Source: Valencia hispanica
Taxonomy: Eukaryota > Chordata > Actinopteri > Cyprinodontiformes > Valenciidae
Length of the DNA stretch: 64,000 bases
Assembly: GCA_963556495.2 (NCBI GenBank)
Contig: OY747716.1
Span: 28,258,818-28,322,817 of the forward strand
Direction: 5' to 3'
Shown here: positions 24,955-36,480 of the stretch, one piece after another
How the letters are laid out: every line of letters begins with the position of its first letter
Position numbering within the stretch: the first letter of the stretch is position 1
Made by a program: the position numbers and the translations under genes
The notes under the pieces: model-generated
Seen by the model: the letters and a program-made list of their open reading frames with translations, nothing else
Told to the model about the DNA's origin: nothing
Databases searched by the model: none

Positions 24955-25127
24955 TTTAAAAGGTTTTTGTGGCCACAGTGGCCTTTATTGAAAGTGGACA
25001 GGCTTATAGAAAGGGGAGACACATTTGGCAAATATCCTCAGGCTGGAATCGAACCCGGGACAACTACATCGAGAGGCCTCTGAACATGGGGCCCCCGTCT
25101 TAACCCACTGCGCCACGCGACGCCCCA
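24955..25127 (-). mobile_element. tRNA-derived SINE (family 1)
   Basis: On the minus strand it starts GGGGCGTCGCGTGGCGCAGT (A-box-like TGGCGCAGTGG) and then shows GGGTTCGATTCC (B box of tRNA promoters), followed by a unique body ending in 'caataaaggccactgtggcc'. It sits right after the tail of LINE A copy 2. A shared head with the copy at 54131 defines the family. It is a SINE, not a functional tRNA gene, since no cloverleaf can be formed over the whole unit. Confidence 0.75.
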
Positions 25128-26299
25128 AGTGATCCTCTTTAACAGACAACAAGAATTTACCATGTTTGATACCAGTGAGCTGGTCCTCAATGTTGTAAAA
25201 GAAATAAACATATAAAAAGTAGCACATTTGTTACCCCAGCTTTCATATAGAAAACCTGAGTAATTCTGGATAGACGCACCGAAAAAATTAACAGTCACGC
25301 CGCACTGAAACTGTGTTCAAACTGAATATCAATTTACATAAACATGTAGCAATGACTCGGAGAGCAATTACTCTGGTTTTTATGAAAGGCTGCTTGACTC
25401 TTGGAAGAAATTCAGTCAGTGTTGACTCAGCTTGCTATCTTTGCAAAGCAACCATTTCATTAGCGAGAAAAAAAAATCAATTCTCTGGCAAATCATAAAC
25501 TGCGTCCCCTCTGAGTGAGTAAATGAACCTTCACTCACTGGTTCTTACACTGGTTAATACTGCAGCTGTGTTCGAGTATGAGAGGAGTACTGGATGGGGT
25601 CTTGCATATGTCTAGGAGAGGAAAGAAATAGACCACTGTATTTGATTTGATGCAAGTGTTAATTAGGTATAGAAAGTTAAAGGAAGGAGGCAAAATTTAA
25701 AAAGAACACTGTTAATGAAAATGGAGAAAAGAGTATTAGTCTTGTGTTGTATTTCCGAGCCCTGAAACGCCAAACCAAACAATAATTAGCTGTCATGTTA
25801 AACAGACAGAAACACAACCCACCGAAAACATCAGGTGACAAAGTGGGACACATTAACAAGAATAACCAAGAACCATGATGATTATACCATTCGGGGGGGA
25901 AAAAACATTTAGATACTGAATAATAATCTATTGTATAAATGACTATGCTTAAAAAAACTTTACTCTCAAAGTATTGCAGAAAGTATAGAAAAAAGCAAAT
26001 GGCACAAATCGCCCAATACAGTGGTGTCTTAGCTTCTTTTTTTAAATGAAATGTTAATTAATGTTAAAAAAGATAAAGAATATTGTAATGTGGATTTTCT
26101 TTTTTAATTTACCAACTCATTAATAAACTAAGCATGCAACATTTATTGAAACAAACCCAGTGGTGTGACTTTTGCAGGAAAAGGTTCAAAGATCCAAAAA
26201 AGAAAATGGGTCTTGCTTATTTGGCTTATTAAAAGAAAGACGTCGAATTTACAAATTTTATGGCGGGTTCATAAATTTATATTCTAGTCGAGAGCAAGT
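25128..26299. other. no supported feature
   Basis: AT-rich, with only short frames that lack recognisable domains. Confidence 0.5.
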
Positions 26300-26485
26300 T
26301 GTCCATCTCCGGTCCTCACCAGCTACTGTCCAGCAACTTTTAGAGGTACCCCTCCTTCAACACGCCTGAATCTAATGATTGAATTACCTCCTCACCATGT
26401 CACCCAGTTCTGCAGAGACCTGGTAACGAGCCCCCTTATTTGATTCGGGTGTGTTGGAGGAGGGATGCATCTAAATATTCCAGAA
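26300..26485. mobile_element. hAT-type palindromic MITE
   Basis: 'gtccatctccggtcctcacc' ... 'tccttcaacacgcctgaatc' is mirrored by 'gattcgggtgtgttggagga' ... 'gcatctaaat'. The inverted arms match the common fish MITE whose arms read 'tttagatgtgtcc...caacacacctgaatc'. No coding capacity. Confidence 0.7.
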
Positions 26486-26904
26486 TAGTAGCTCTATGTT
26501 TAGCAACATGAACATGACATAGGTCACCTTTTCTTTTTGGAGAGCTTTGCATATTTAGCCACCTTTTAAACAATAGGTGTGCCTGAGTCTGCTTTTGAAT
26601 CAAAAACGTAAATTTTTAAAACAAAAAACAAATTGCTGGCAAAAATGTGGCCTATAAATTATAAATACTTTGCTCAGTGGCTGTTTTTAATATACAGTGG
26701 AGCCCCAGTATTTACTGGGGTTTAGGACCACAACCAGAAATAAGGAGTGGAAATCTGAGAATATTGGAGAGCCCCTCTAAAAACACTTAAAACCGCCTGT
26801 TTTAATAGGTCAAAACACCAAATATACCTTAATATAAATTAATACACAGTGGAAACCCTCTGCACTACCACAGAACCCAACATCCATGGTCTTTTTGCTC
26901 CGGT

Positions 26905-27065
26905 GGGGGCAACATCCAATCATCCATTCATCCATACATACATACATTATCTGTACCCGTCCATCGTGTGCAGGGTTGCGGGGGGTTGCCTATCTCCAGC
27001 GGTCACGGGGCAAGAGCCGGGGTACACCCTGGACAGGTCGCCAGTCCATCGCAAGGAACATCCAA
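26905..27065. repeat. fish-wide interspersed repeat with 'gacaggtcgccagtcc' core
   Basis: CATC-rich start, then 'gcctatctccagcggtcacg' and 'ggacaggtcgccagtccatc'. This core recurs in many teleost genomes. I do not assign the parent element. Confidence 0.55.
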
Positions 27066-27596
27066 TCAGCACCAAGGAAAATTAATGGCACTCCTGGATC
27101 CAAGTTGCATTGGTATTTAAGTTTCTCAAGCTGTATGCTGTATTTTTATATACATATATTATGCTCTATAAAATAAAATAAAATCTGTGAATAGGTTAAT
27201 TTACCGCAAATGATTTGGAGTGATGTTCTGCAGAAAAATCCATGGATACCAAACTATGAATAGGTGGGGGTCCATTGTAGGCCGTTGAAATAGTGGCTCT
27301 AGGGATCATAATGGGGAAGCTTGGAAGTATTACACCTTGACCAAGTTTTCTATTGCTTTTATTGGGGCTTGCACCGCTAATAGGGCCTTCGGTGAGCTGC
27401 CTGTCAAACCCTGTATAAGTTTGCTGTACGCCAAAAATTTCTGCTCCAGATTGCGTGGACTCCCACAGAAAGTGAACATGACTTCAACTGGCAAGCAGAA
27501 GGCTCTGTCTTTGTCAGTGAAAGATGAATCTCCCACATGCTAAAAACCAAGTGTTAGCTCTAGACCTGTACAGCCCTGTTATATGATACTCTACTG
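27066..27596. other. no supported feature
   Basis: AT-rich with short frames in both strands at 27330-27543 that mirror each other. No domain recognised. Confidence 0.4.
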
Positions 27597-28873
27597 GGGT
27601 CTCATGTATAAAACGTTGCGTAGAATCCTTACTAAAACCGTACTTAAGCTCAGCAAAAAATAAATTACTTATGCCTAGTAAGTTTTTGATTGATCAAACT
27701 TGGGAGTATGCACAGCTGCATGCAAATTCCGCTTTATAAATCACACTCTCCCTAGAAATGTGCTCAGGTGAATTTGGATAATATCCCACCTCTTACACAC
27801 CCACTTTCTGCCATAAACGGTCAATGCAAAGTGCCAAGTGAATATTCTGCATAGACTTAAGCCGGCTGATAAGGGGGGGTTTCACGGGTAACCATGCCAA
27901 CCGAACATGGAGGCACAGAAAATTGTTCTATTTCAATCAATCACGTCTATCTATATGGAAGTTTACTCAGCCAAAAGGTGACCAAAGTGCTTCACATTAA
28001 AAGGCAAAAATATAATTAGAAATAAGATAATGAGACAAGAGTAAAAAGAGTCAAATAAAAAATAAAGCAGCAGCACAAGTGATAAAACAAATAAGAACAA
28101 TAAATATAAAGCTTAAATTATGATTATTTCTTGTAGCAACAATAAGATGGGAATAAAAGCAAATTAAAACAACACTAAATTAGCAGAACGTAATAAGTTT
28201 CAGCACTCCTAGATATTTAAAGCCTGACAGAAAAGGCATTTTTAGTCAACTTTTAAAAAGTATCATCTGTGCAAAATATTATCTGGGGGTCAAAAATATA
28301 CGGGATAGCTGCGAGTGACACAGCGTTAAAGCAGCAGCATGCCTATAACTAACACCGGGCCCAGTTCAGCACTTAGATCTAACAAATCTGCTTTAGGGAA
28401 TCTACATAAGCTCCCCCAATCCAGATGCTGCCAGTGGTGTGTTTTTCAATGAGTGCCAGCGCATCCAATGTGCAACATTGTGCAAGAGTGTCACTGCAGT
28501 ATTTATATTTGTACTTCACAAAATTAATGCACCAATAAGTACATATAATCTGAAGACAGCATATTTTCATTAAGATTCTTATTTCAATTATCAGTTCAGA
28601 GACAGGGGATTGGGGGTGACTGTTGGTTGTGTGTTTGTGTGTGTATGAAGCTTTACAAGTCTGAAAATGTGGCTTAAATTCCGAATTTTGCCATCTCACT
28701 GGCTGCGCTGCCAGTGTCCTCCATGTCCAAAATGTACGTAATCAAGGTCTATAGTGTGCTTGAAGTTGCGCACATTTTTCCGCTAAGCTTTTTCAATAAA
28801 CTTGCCGTAGAAAGTGACTTGCACAGTTTTCGGACCCCGTTTTGTCTGTAAGCGAGCTTTGTAAATGAGACCC
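27597..28873. mobile_element. Harbinger-like DNA transposon relic containing an L2 tail
   Basis: Opposed ends GGGTCTCATGTATAAAAC (27597) and, on the other strand, GGGTCTCATTTACAAAG (28873) resemble the ends of fish PIF/Harbinger elements (GGGTCTCATTTATAAA type). The nearby 'caaattccgctttataaatc' is also typical of that family. No transposase is readable. A LINE tail lies inside. Confidence 0.55.
27931..28260 (-). mobile_element. L2-type LINE 3' fragment
   Basis: On the minus strand it reads from a 'ttgactaaaaatgccttttc' segment (end of a reverse-transcriptase ORF of the FKxRLKTHLF type) to 'gtgaagcactttggtcacct' and ends in TGATTGATTG, a usual L2 tail. It is nested in the Harbinger-like relic. 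Confidence 0.6.
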
Positions 28874-30879
28874 TTGGTACTTACACAAAATGCCACATGT
28901 CAATTTGCTGCGTGAAAATATGTAAAAGCCCGCCATGGTCAACATTCAACCAAACGGTGCTTTGATCATGCAGCCTTGCGCCAAACTTGTGGAGCTTGCC
29001 ACTTCGAGTAAGGTCCCACTTTTGCCATGTTCTGTGTGCAGGCATACGTGTTATGTGCAAGAATGCAGAACTGAGAGGATTATCTGCATTTTGTTTGGTA
29101 GGACATGGCAGAATTAGAGGCTTACCTACAGTGCCCATTACTACAAGAACAGACTTTGTGTTGTACCTGACATTTTAATTTAAAAAATATGTCAGTGAAA
29201 TATAGTGTCATCTCCATCTATTACCTGTGCTGGCGGGCCAAATTTGTACCATTCTTGAACTGTTATCAGGTAATGCACAAAATGAATATGTCTTTACCAG
29301 TTTTGTACATCTAGCAACTGAATTCTTTGCCCATTTCTTGTTTGTGATGTGACAAAATGTGAAGGCACTGTATCAATGTGTAGGCCTCAATGCCTTTTTT
29401 CTCAATATCTATCAAACTTTCAGCAAACCCCTTTTTGGCGTAAGCAGCCCAGCTTTCCCCTTTCCCCCCCTTTCATTATTACCTCTGCTGCACAGAGTCC
29501 CTACATCTGATGAGAGAGAAAATTACAAGGAGAACACCGTTCTCTCCTGGATTCTTCCAGTAAAGAAATGTTTCTCCATAGCTGAATGTCCGATAATGGA
29601 TTTTCTTGGGGACAACAATAAAATGGCAGAGGTTTTTCCAAGCGCAACAGTGGGGCAGAGACTGCATCATTTTCTCATGAGAAGAGCGAAAGACCCAGGA
29701 GACGCTTCACATATCCTCCCTTTGCGTCACCTCTTTCATTCAGCTGTAGGTTCCCCCTGGATATCTGGGCACCACCATAAATCCTTTAAAATAAACAAAG
29801 GAGGCTTGACCGATATCTTTGTTGGTCGGACTGAAAAGTCTGTATAGGAAGTTAAAAAACAGACTGCAATGCACTGCATGTAATTTTTGATCAGCAGCAC
29901 AATTGCGAAGTGTCACCTTTGCACTTTGCTTTAATCATCTTGAATTGTCACAAAAAGGAGAGCCAATTTACCAGCACTCAAAGGCAACACAAACATGAGA
30001 CAGCAACGGAGCAGGGGAGAAGACAGGTGAAAGAGCAACACGGAGCGAGGAAAAACAAACAAGCAGAGCAAACGCCGAGCCCTATCATTGTGCAGTTTAG
30101 CCTCATTGACTGCTCCAGACTCACTGGAAGATTTACTGTCTTCACTGGCGCCTGGACTCCATATTAGGGAAGAGTCTCTGTCCAGGGTGCTGAAAAAAAA
30201 AGCCTTCCTACAGTTCTTAAGATGTGTTTTAATGCACACCGTGTTCCTCTTTGTGCCCAGCTGTTGCACAAATATGAAACATCAGTGCTTTGAAAAACAA
30301 TATCGATGAATGTGAGGATACATGGTGCAGGTCAGCTCTCTCTTTATTTGCATACAAGTGATTCTTATGATGCACCAACAATCACTGATGTGAGGCCAGT
30401 TAATGATCCAGCAGGCAAAGGTGAACTAAGCCTCTGCTGTTTTGCTTAAATATCACCCAGGTAACTCCTTATGAAAACAGATCTCATGGCTGACTAATCA
30501 AAGTCAGCACTAATAGGCAAGACCCAGCTTAAACTAAGTAGTCCTAGAGGCAGTGGCCAAACCTGCATATGTTTTTTTCGTTTTAAGCATTTGTATTCAG
30601 ACCCCTTTACTAATACCCCAAAATGCAGTCCAGCCAGTTGCCTTTAGTGGGGTGGAATGTTACCTAATCAGTAAATATAGTTCATGTTTGTATTTTAACC
30701 TCAGTATAAATCCAGCTGTTCTGTAAAGGCCTCATAGGTTTCTTAGAAAACATTCGGGAACAATCAGTATCAAGAGAACCAATGTACACATCAGACAGGA
30801 CATCCACTAATCTCACCTTTATGGATAAGAAGGGTGAGAAGAAAGCTATTATTACAGTAAAACACAAATAATTCCTTCT
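28874..30879. other. no confirmed gene; best non-transposon open frame of the left half
   Basis: Contains a 162-codon plus-strand frame (29359-29847) that includes VLSWILPVKKCFSIAECP and KMAEVFPSATVGQRLHHFLM. I do not recognise it. The DNA is balanced in composition and free of known repeats between about 29450 and 30150. It might be conserved non-coding DNA in the c8orf34 intron, a single exon, or chance. Confidence 0.35.
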
Positions 30880-31520
30880 TGTGATTTACCACAAGCCATG
30901 TAGAGCATGCAGCAAGCATGTGAAAGAAAGTGCACTGGTCAGATGAGACTTAAATGTTTTGGGATTTTTCTTGGCCTACGTGCAAGACCCAATGTGTGGA
31001 GGAAAACTAAGGTTGTTCATCATTCTGAACACAGCATAATTAAATATGGCAGCGGCAGAAACATAGTGCAGGGGTGTCTCTTTTTTTACAGCAAGGGATG
31101 GACAAAAGTAATGTGTTCTAGCTTTACCAAAAAAACAAATGTAACTTCAGACTGAGGCAGAATTTCACCTTCCAGTGAGACAATCTTGCTAATGCTGAAT
31201 TGGTTTAGATCAAACCATAACCTACTATATGTGTGTGTGTTAGAATGGCCTAGTTAAAGTCCAGACGTAAAAATACTTGAACGGTCTTGCTTACACATGC
31301 TCCCCATCTAATCTGACTGAGCTTGGGCCATTTTGTAAAGAACAATGAGCTAAAATCTTCAGACGAGGCGGTAAGAGACATACGCCCAAAAAGACTTGGA
31401 GCTGTAATTGCAGCAAAAGGTGCTTCTACATAATAGTGGCAAAGAAAAGCTGAATATAAATTCCTGCACCATCTCTGGCATTTTAATTTGATGTATAAAT
31501 GTATCATTTTTCACAATTGT
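30880..31520 (+). mobile_element. decayed Tc1-like transposon
   Basis: Begins at 'taccacaagccatgtagagc', continues with 'gaaagaaagtgcactggtca' (region of the first catalytic Asp), 'gttcatcattctgaacacag', 'ttaaatatggcagcggcaga' and ends with 'gagcttgggccattttgtaa'. Order and orientation match Tc1 transposase genes. Frames are broken. Confidence 0.65.
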
Positions 31521-31988
31521 GTTGGCTCCACGAAATGAAATGTCAACAAAACACACTGAGCTATGCTGTGAAGTAAAAAAAAAGAAAAAAGGTTTTGATG
31601 TAGGCTACCACACAAGATTACCAGTGGTCACCATCTGGGCGCCCATGTTTGAAAACTTTCTGGGGCGCCTCTGGCTTCTGAAATACAGATCCCTGTAGCG
31701 GGGGGTCCAATGATGGAGATGTGGATGTAAACACAGCCGACATTGATCTTTTATTTGGCTGTGCAGTGCTGCTCAACCCGGAGCGCAGTGGGACATTGTA
31801 CACAGAGAGGTGCGGGAGGATGATATATACCTGGTTCCCTATTTAACCCGCACACCGATTCAACAACACCTCTAATTATCAAGTGACATTACGGGATGTC
31901 TGTGTTCAATAACAGCACAAAATCTGAAATGTTTGGTGCGATGCCCCAATACATGACAGGCGATCAACTTCGGAGTTGGTGGACTCAC

Positions 31989-32057
31989 CTCAAACAGGGG
32001 TCCGATTTTGTTCCTCTCCAGATAAGACTGAATTCTTGACTGTTGCGGGGACGCCAT
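31989..32057 (-). CDS. c8orf34: first coding exon of a C8orf34-like gene
   Basis: ATG at 32057 opens 23 codons (MASPQQSRIQSYLERNK, then IGPLFE) and ends in phase 0 at a perfect donor, GTGAGT. This matches the remembered N-terminal region of vertebrate C8orf34 (PQQSRIQSYLE-x-N-x-IGPLFEELM), which resembles the RIIa dimerisation/docking fold of cAMP-dependent kinase regulatory subunits. Its biochemical role is poorly known. It lies 5.9 kb downstream of the prex2 stop on the same strand, which is the human gene order. I could not find the second exon in the remaining 31.9 kb, so intron 1 probably runs out of the window. Reading through the donor adds intronic residues, which should be ignored. 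Confidence 0.75.
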
Positions 32058-32304
32058 GAAGAAACTGTTCTCGCCTCCCGCACTAGAGCTTTTAGCAGAA
32101 TGAAATCAGGAGGGGAGCCGGTGGAGTCATTCGTCCTTCAGGAGCCGTCTCGGGGTCTAAAACTGAGTTGTTGTTTTTTTTAATGTAATTGTCCACCCGG
32201 GTGGGCTAAGGTAAGTACAGACGGGATTTGCGTTAAAAAGGCGGAGCTGACACCGGGCGTGCATCGTGGAGTCAGCCCGGGACCTTCCCCTGCGTGTCGC
32301 CTCG

Positions 32305-32349
<45 letters not shown>

Positions 32350-32540
32350 GGAAGCCAGCGGCTCCGCAGCTCTGTGACACATTACAAATCTTCCACTCAC
32401 TGGCTGCTGGAGTTACCGCCGCCACTCCCATTTCGTTATCCATCACACCACTGCTGTGTGTTTGCCGCGGTAAAATATCACGAAACAACCCTCCGCTTAC
32501 AAGCGGAAGTATAGAAGTTAAACCCCAATTATTATAATCA
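32058..32540 (-). promoter_or_regulatory. CpG-rich 5' region of the c8orf34-like gene
   Basis: The segment just upstream of the ATG is much richer in CG dinucleotides than the AT-rich surroundings (many CCCGGG, GCCG and GGCG motifs), as expected for a vertebrate CpG-island promoter and 5' UTR. It contains a (CT)n run at 32309-32342 that reads as GA repeats in the gene's sense. No TATA box was assigned. The transcription start cannot be fixed by eye. Confidence 0.55.
32309..32342. repeat. (CT)n microsatellite in the c8orf34 5' region
   Basis: About 17 uninterrupted CT units. In the minus-strand gene sense it is (AG)n, so it may lie in the promoter or 5' UTR. Confidence 0.9.
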
Positions 32541-32639
32541 TTCAGTTAAAAGGATGGCTTAGATTGTTTTGAAATAGGGATCTATGGAGAGGTTGTGGAT
32601 AGCCATTATCTTACCCAACCATCTCAGCATTTTTGTTGT

Positions 32640-34345
32640 TGTTGAAATACAACAAATTAAAAAAAAAAAAGAGTAGATAAATATGAGATTAAATAGTAAA
32701 ACACTGATAATATTTTAACACTGATCAAATTTAGAATTATTTAGTGTAAAACGTTGATAAAATTTAATCAAGTAAATCATGCAGACTAATTAAGTAGATA
32801 TTAATAAATAATAAATCAATTAAAAGCTCGGTAAAAAGGTGAGTCTTGAGCCTGCTCTTAAAAACATGAATGTTCTCTGCGGCCCTGACGTCCTCTGGCA
32901 GCCTGTTCCAGAGGTGAGGGCCATAAAACTGGAAAGATGCCTCACCATGAGTGTGTGTCCTGACTTTAGGCATGACAAGGAGACGGCTGCCATAGGAGCG
33001 CAGAGGCCGCGAAGGTTCATATGGTAAAAGCAGTTCTGAAAGATAAGAAAGCCCAAGACCATTTAGACACTTAAAGACCATTAAAGGAACCTTAAAATTA
33101 ATCCTAAAACATAAGAGGAGCCAATGTAGTGATTTTAAGACAGGTGTAATGTGCCCCCACATCCTGGTCTTCGTCAGGACACGTGCTGCTAAATGTGGTA
33201 GAATCTGTAAACCTGATATACTCTTTTTGGGAAGACCAGAAAGCAGGGCATTACAGTAATCTATTCTACTGGTGATAAAATAATGCATCAGTGTCTCAGT
33301 GTTGGCCCAAGAGAGAATGGGGCGGACTCTGGCAATACTCTTTAGGGGATAAAAACCTATTTTAGTAATATTTTAATGTGAGGGATAAAAGTCAGCTCAG
33401 AGTCAAAAATCACGCCCAAGTTCTTCACTTGTAAAGAAGGATTAAAAGACAGTGGTTGTAGTTTTGGTAAAAGTTTTCTTACTCTGAGCTTTAGGACCGA
33501 TGACTAAAACTTCAGTTTTGTTTTGGTTTAGCTGGAGAACGTTTTCTGCCATCCAGGATTTTATGTCTAAAATGCAGTTAAAAAGTGCATCCATTGGCCA
33601 TGTGTCATCAAGAGACACAGAGATGTACAACTGTGTTTCATCAGCATAACTGTGAAAGTTAACTCCACGTCTTCTGATGACGCTGCCAAGAGGGAGCAGA
33701 TTAAAAAGCACTGAGCCTAAAATTGAACCCTGGGGCACACCACAAGTGATCTTATGGACCTTAAAGGAGTAGGTATCTAAACTTTCCATAAATGTCCTGT
33801 CTGTGAGATAGGATGTGAATCATTCTGTTTTAAATGGTTAAAAGAATAGTGTGGTCCCTGTATCAAAGGCAGCACTTAAATCCAGTAGAACCAACACTGT
33901 CACCTTCTGGGCATCGTAGTTTATTCTAAAATCTCTTCATTCTGAAGTGATCATTCAATCACTTCAGAAGGGCCGTCTCGGTGCTGTGGGTCACAATTTC
34001 TCTAGGACATTTTGTGCGTTAATAAAATCATTAAGTTGAATTAAAACAAGCTTTTCTAAAACTTTGCTTAAAAACGGTAAGTTAGATACCGGTCGGAAAT
34101 TGTTAAAATCCTTCAAATCTAAATTGCTCTTCTTCAGCAGGAGCCTCACTAGCCTCACTAGTGCTGCTCCTTGTTGAATAAGTGAAGTTAAAATTTGGTG
34201 GGGTGGCTTCTGTAAGAACATGGGCATCTGCACTCAGCCATGTTTCTGTTAAAAAGAAACATGGTCTGAAATTAGATCATTCATTATAAAAGTTTTATTC
34301 AGCAGAGCGCGAACATTTAAAAGTGCCATATTAATAGGCATATTA
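32640..34345 (-). mobile_element. L2/CR1-type LINE, family B, minus copy with internal deletion
   Basis: Read on the minus strand it starts at the ORF2 beginning (NVRSLLNK-like, about 34340), reaches the endonuclease start (TETWLSAD-like, MQMPMFLQKPP in another frame), then jumps to the reverse-transcriptase finger region (LLKKSNLDLKDFNNFRPVSN). It runs on to the ORF2 end (FKSRLKTHLF, about 32830) and an AT-rich 3' tail. Compared with 12905-17768, about 1.25 kb is missing. It lies between prex2 and the c8orf34-like gene. Confidence 0.8.
32764..34233 (-). pseudogene. LINE B reverse transcriptase, minus copy (broken)
   Basis: Fragments in order: LLKKSNLDLKDFNNFRPVSN and [12 protein letters not shown] (34233-33991), a broken palm segment, [14 protein letters not shown] and NFHSYADETQLYI (33789-33442), then SRIDYCNALLSGLPKKSISG to FKSRLKTHLFTELL (33288-32764). 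The catalytic box is YADE rather than YADD. The upstream palm block ([12 protein letters not shown] equivalent) is in a damaged frame near 33880. Confidence 0.8.
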
Positions 34346-34404
34346 AGATGCATCCAAAAATTGTAGGATAGTAGCTCTCTCGAGGAATTCGTCCCTGGTC
34401 TAAA

Positions 34405-34695
34405 CAGTACATAGATGATGAGCAACTCTGGCTCAGTTCCTCCTGTAACCGGTGGTTGCTGGTTCGAAACCCCACTCTTTCCGTCTCGCCTTGGGCAAGA
34501 CTTGAATGCTGGTGGTGGTCAGAGAGTCTGTTGGCGCCTTTGTCTGGCAGCCTCACTTCTGTCAGCGCGCTCCAGGGCTGTGCTGTACAGAGAGGGCCCC
34601 AGGATAGTTGTGGCTACAATGTAGCTTACCACCATCAGTGTGTGAAAGGGTGAATGACTGAATGTAGTGTAATGCGCTTTGTAGTCCTCTGAAGA
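34405..34695 (+). mobile_element. tRNA-derived SINE (family 2)
   Basis: The head contains 'ctctggctcagttcctcctg' (A-box-like) and GGTTCGAAACCCC (B box). The body has 'ctggtggtggtcagagagtc', 'cagcctcacttctgtcagcg' and 'gttgtggctacaatgtagct', and it ends 'gaatgactgaatgtagtgta' and 'atgcgctttgtagtcctctg'. This is a common teleost SINE layout, with an L2-like 3' end. Confidence 0.7.
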
Positions 34696-34779
34696 AAAAG
34701 TTGCTCTAGTAACTTGGTTCTAAGAATAGATTAAGCAGCATCAAAATATCTTGTTTTGTTGTAGTAGCCTAATCCTGTA

Positions 34780-34965
34780 CAGCAGTTTTTCAACACTGCC
34801 CTGCATGTTTTAGATGTTTCCCTGCTTCAGCACACCTTATTTCAATGGCTGATCAGCAGGCTTCTGCTAAACTGCAATCTTTTGAAGCAAGCGTGTTAAA
34901 GCAGGGAAACATCTAGAACATGCAGGGCAGTGTGCCTTGAGAACCTGGGTTGAGAAACACTGCTC
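34780..34965. mobile_element. palindromic hAT-type MITE
   Basis: The arms 'gccctgcatgttttagatgt', 'ttccctgcttcagcacacct' and, inverted, 'agcagggaaacatctagaac', 'atgcagggcagtgtgcc' pair almost fully. The outer ends are 'agcagtttttcaac' and 'gttgagaaacactgct'. About 186 bp, no coding capacity. Confidence 0.75.
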
Positions 34966-36480
34966 TACTGAGGACCTTCACTTCATGTTGCTTTAAGAAG
35001 GGACATCTACATCATGGTGCGGTGCCAAAATGCACGTCTTATATTGCTTTTACTGTATAAAATGCATAAGCTTAGTTCTGTGGAGACTTGTCTTTGTGTG
35101 GTCGAAGTGAGCATATTTGAGAAATAAAATGAACTTTAAGCTAAAGAACCAACCTAACCACTAACCTAACCACCCGCTGATGGCTCCACTTCCTGCATCA
35201 TCATGAAGTGAAATGTTTTCTTCCTAAGTCTAGAATTAGCTTCACACGTTCATTAGACGCCTAAATGCAAACCTATATATATACACACATATAATATGTG
35301 GATTATTATGCCTTTATTCTAGTATTGCTATTTGAATGCAGATTGTTAATTTAGCCAGAAGTTTCTTTCAGCCAGGCAATAGAAGCCCAATGATGGGTTT
35401 GTGGTAAGAGTACCCCCTGTGTTGCACCTACTGATAGGTGTGTCCTTCTGGTAATAAAAATTAAACTGTTTCGTTCTTTAGAAATTTTATTTTCATTATT
35501 TCTTAGAAACCACTATAAACCTCGGTGTGAATATCCATCTCTGCTTGTCTGAGAAGAAACTGTCAAGTATTCATCAGGATCTGCTTGATTTTAAACCTAT
35601 ACTCATGAGGGAAGGAAAAAAGGAAAAAGCACTTTTTTAAAAGCAAGATTAGGATTCACTCTAGTTTGAGCCATCTAAATTCTCTCGGCATGTTTCCAGG
35701 AAAAAATAAATATTACACTATATTTCAGAAAATCTATAATGCAACAATATGTTTTTAATGTATTGTGGAAAGTGTCTCTTACCTTCTAAATTATTAAAAA
35801 ATATTTTTTTAAATAGATTTTTAAAATAATACCTTCATTAGTTTAATACAAGATAGTCAAATACTAAAATCTGAAAAAAGCACAAATTTCTATTTATTTA
35901 TTAAGAACTGCAAAGGAAGATCTCAGGGGGTCTCAATTGGGATTTCGGTCCTTCCACATAAACAAAAATACAACAATTTCTGTTATAGTTATCACCTTTA
36001 ATAGATTGGGAAATGTGTGAATGGAATTTGCATAAAAATCCTTCATTTTTTACATTAATCATACAGATGGATATAGAAATACTACAATAGCTTATGGATA
36101 GGTTTTAAATACCTATTTTTGTTTGCATAGAAGTGAGCTACATCCAATTAAAAGTACACAAATGGTTTAATCCTGAGTGCTGTCTGTATGAAAAACAATG
36201 CTCTGTCTCTATAAATCTACATTTGTAATACTGACAAATCATTAAGAGTCTTAATGTGCATGCAACATGTACAGACACCTAAATTCAGTAAGAAACAGCA
36301 AAATGACACCGTCCACGGGTTTAGCTGACTATGAATTTTAACATGTCACAAACACCAGTTTTTTTAAAGCAATTCAGAAAGAAGTGATGCAGCAAGTAAA
36401 ACACAAAAAGAACAGGACCGATAAGCATCTGATGAGCAAGACAAATGTCATTTCACACTGTATCTTTCTAATCATCTTTT
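34966..36480. other. no supported feature
   Basis: Very AT-rich. No exon or transposon landmark could be assigned. Confidence 0.5.

Noticed and set aside
24955..25127. tRNA gene
   Set aside because: A- and B-box-like motifs are present but the unit is a SINE with a long body. No full cloverleaf.
31618..31803. 61-codon minus frame below the c8orf34 first exon, as a possible exon 2
   Set aside because: Sequence does not match the expected ELMTKLI-type continuation and no phase-0 acceptor was seen.
31872..31988. Read-through of the c8orf34 first exon frame
   Set aside because: It lies beyond a perfect GTGAGT donor at the point where homology ends, so it is intron.
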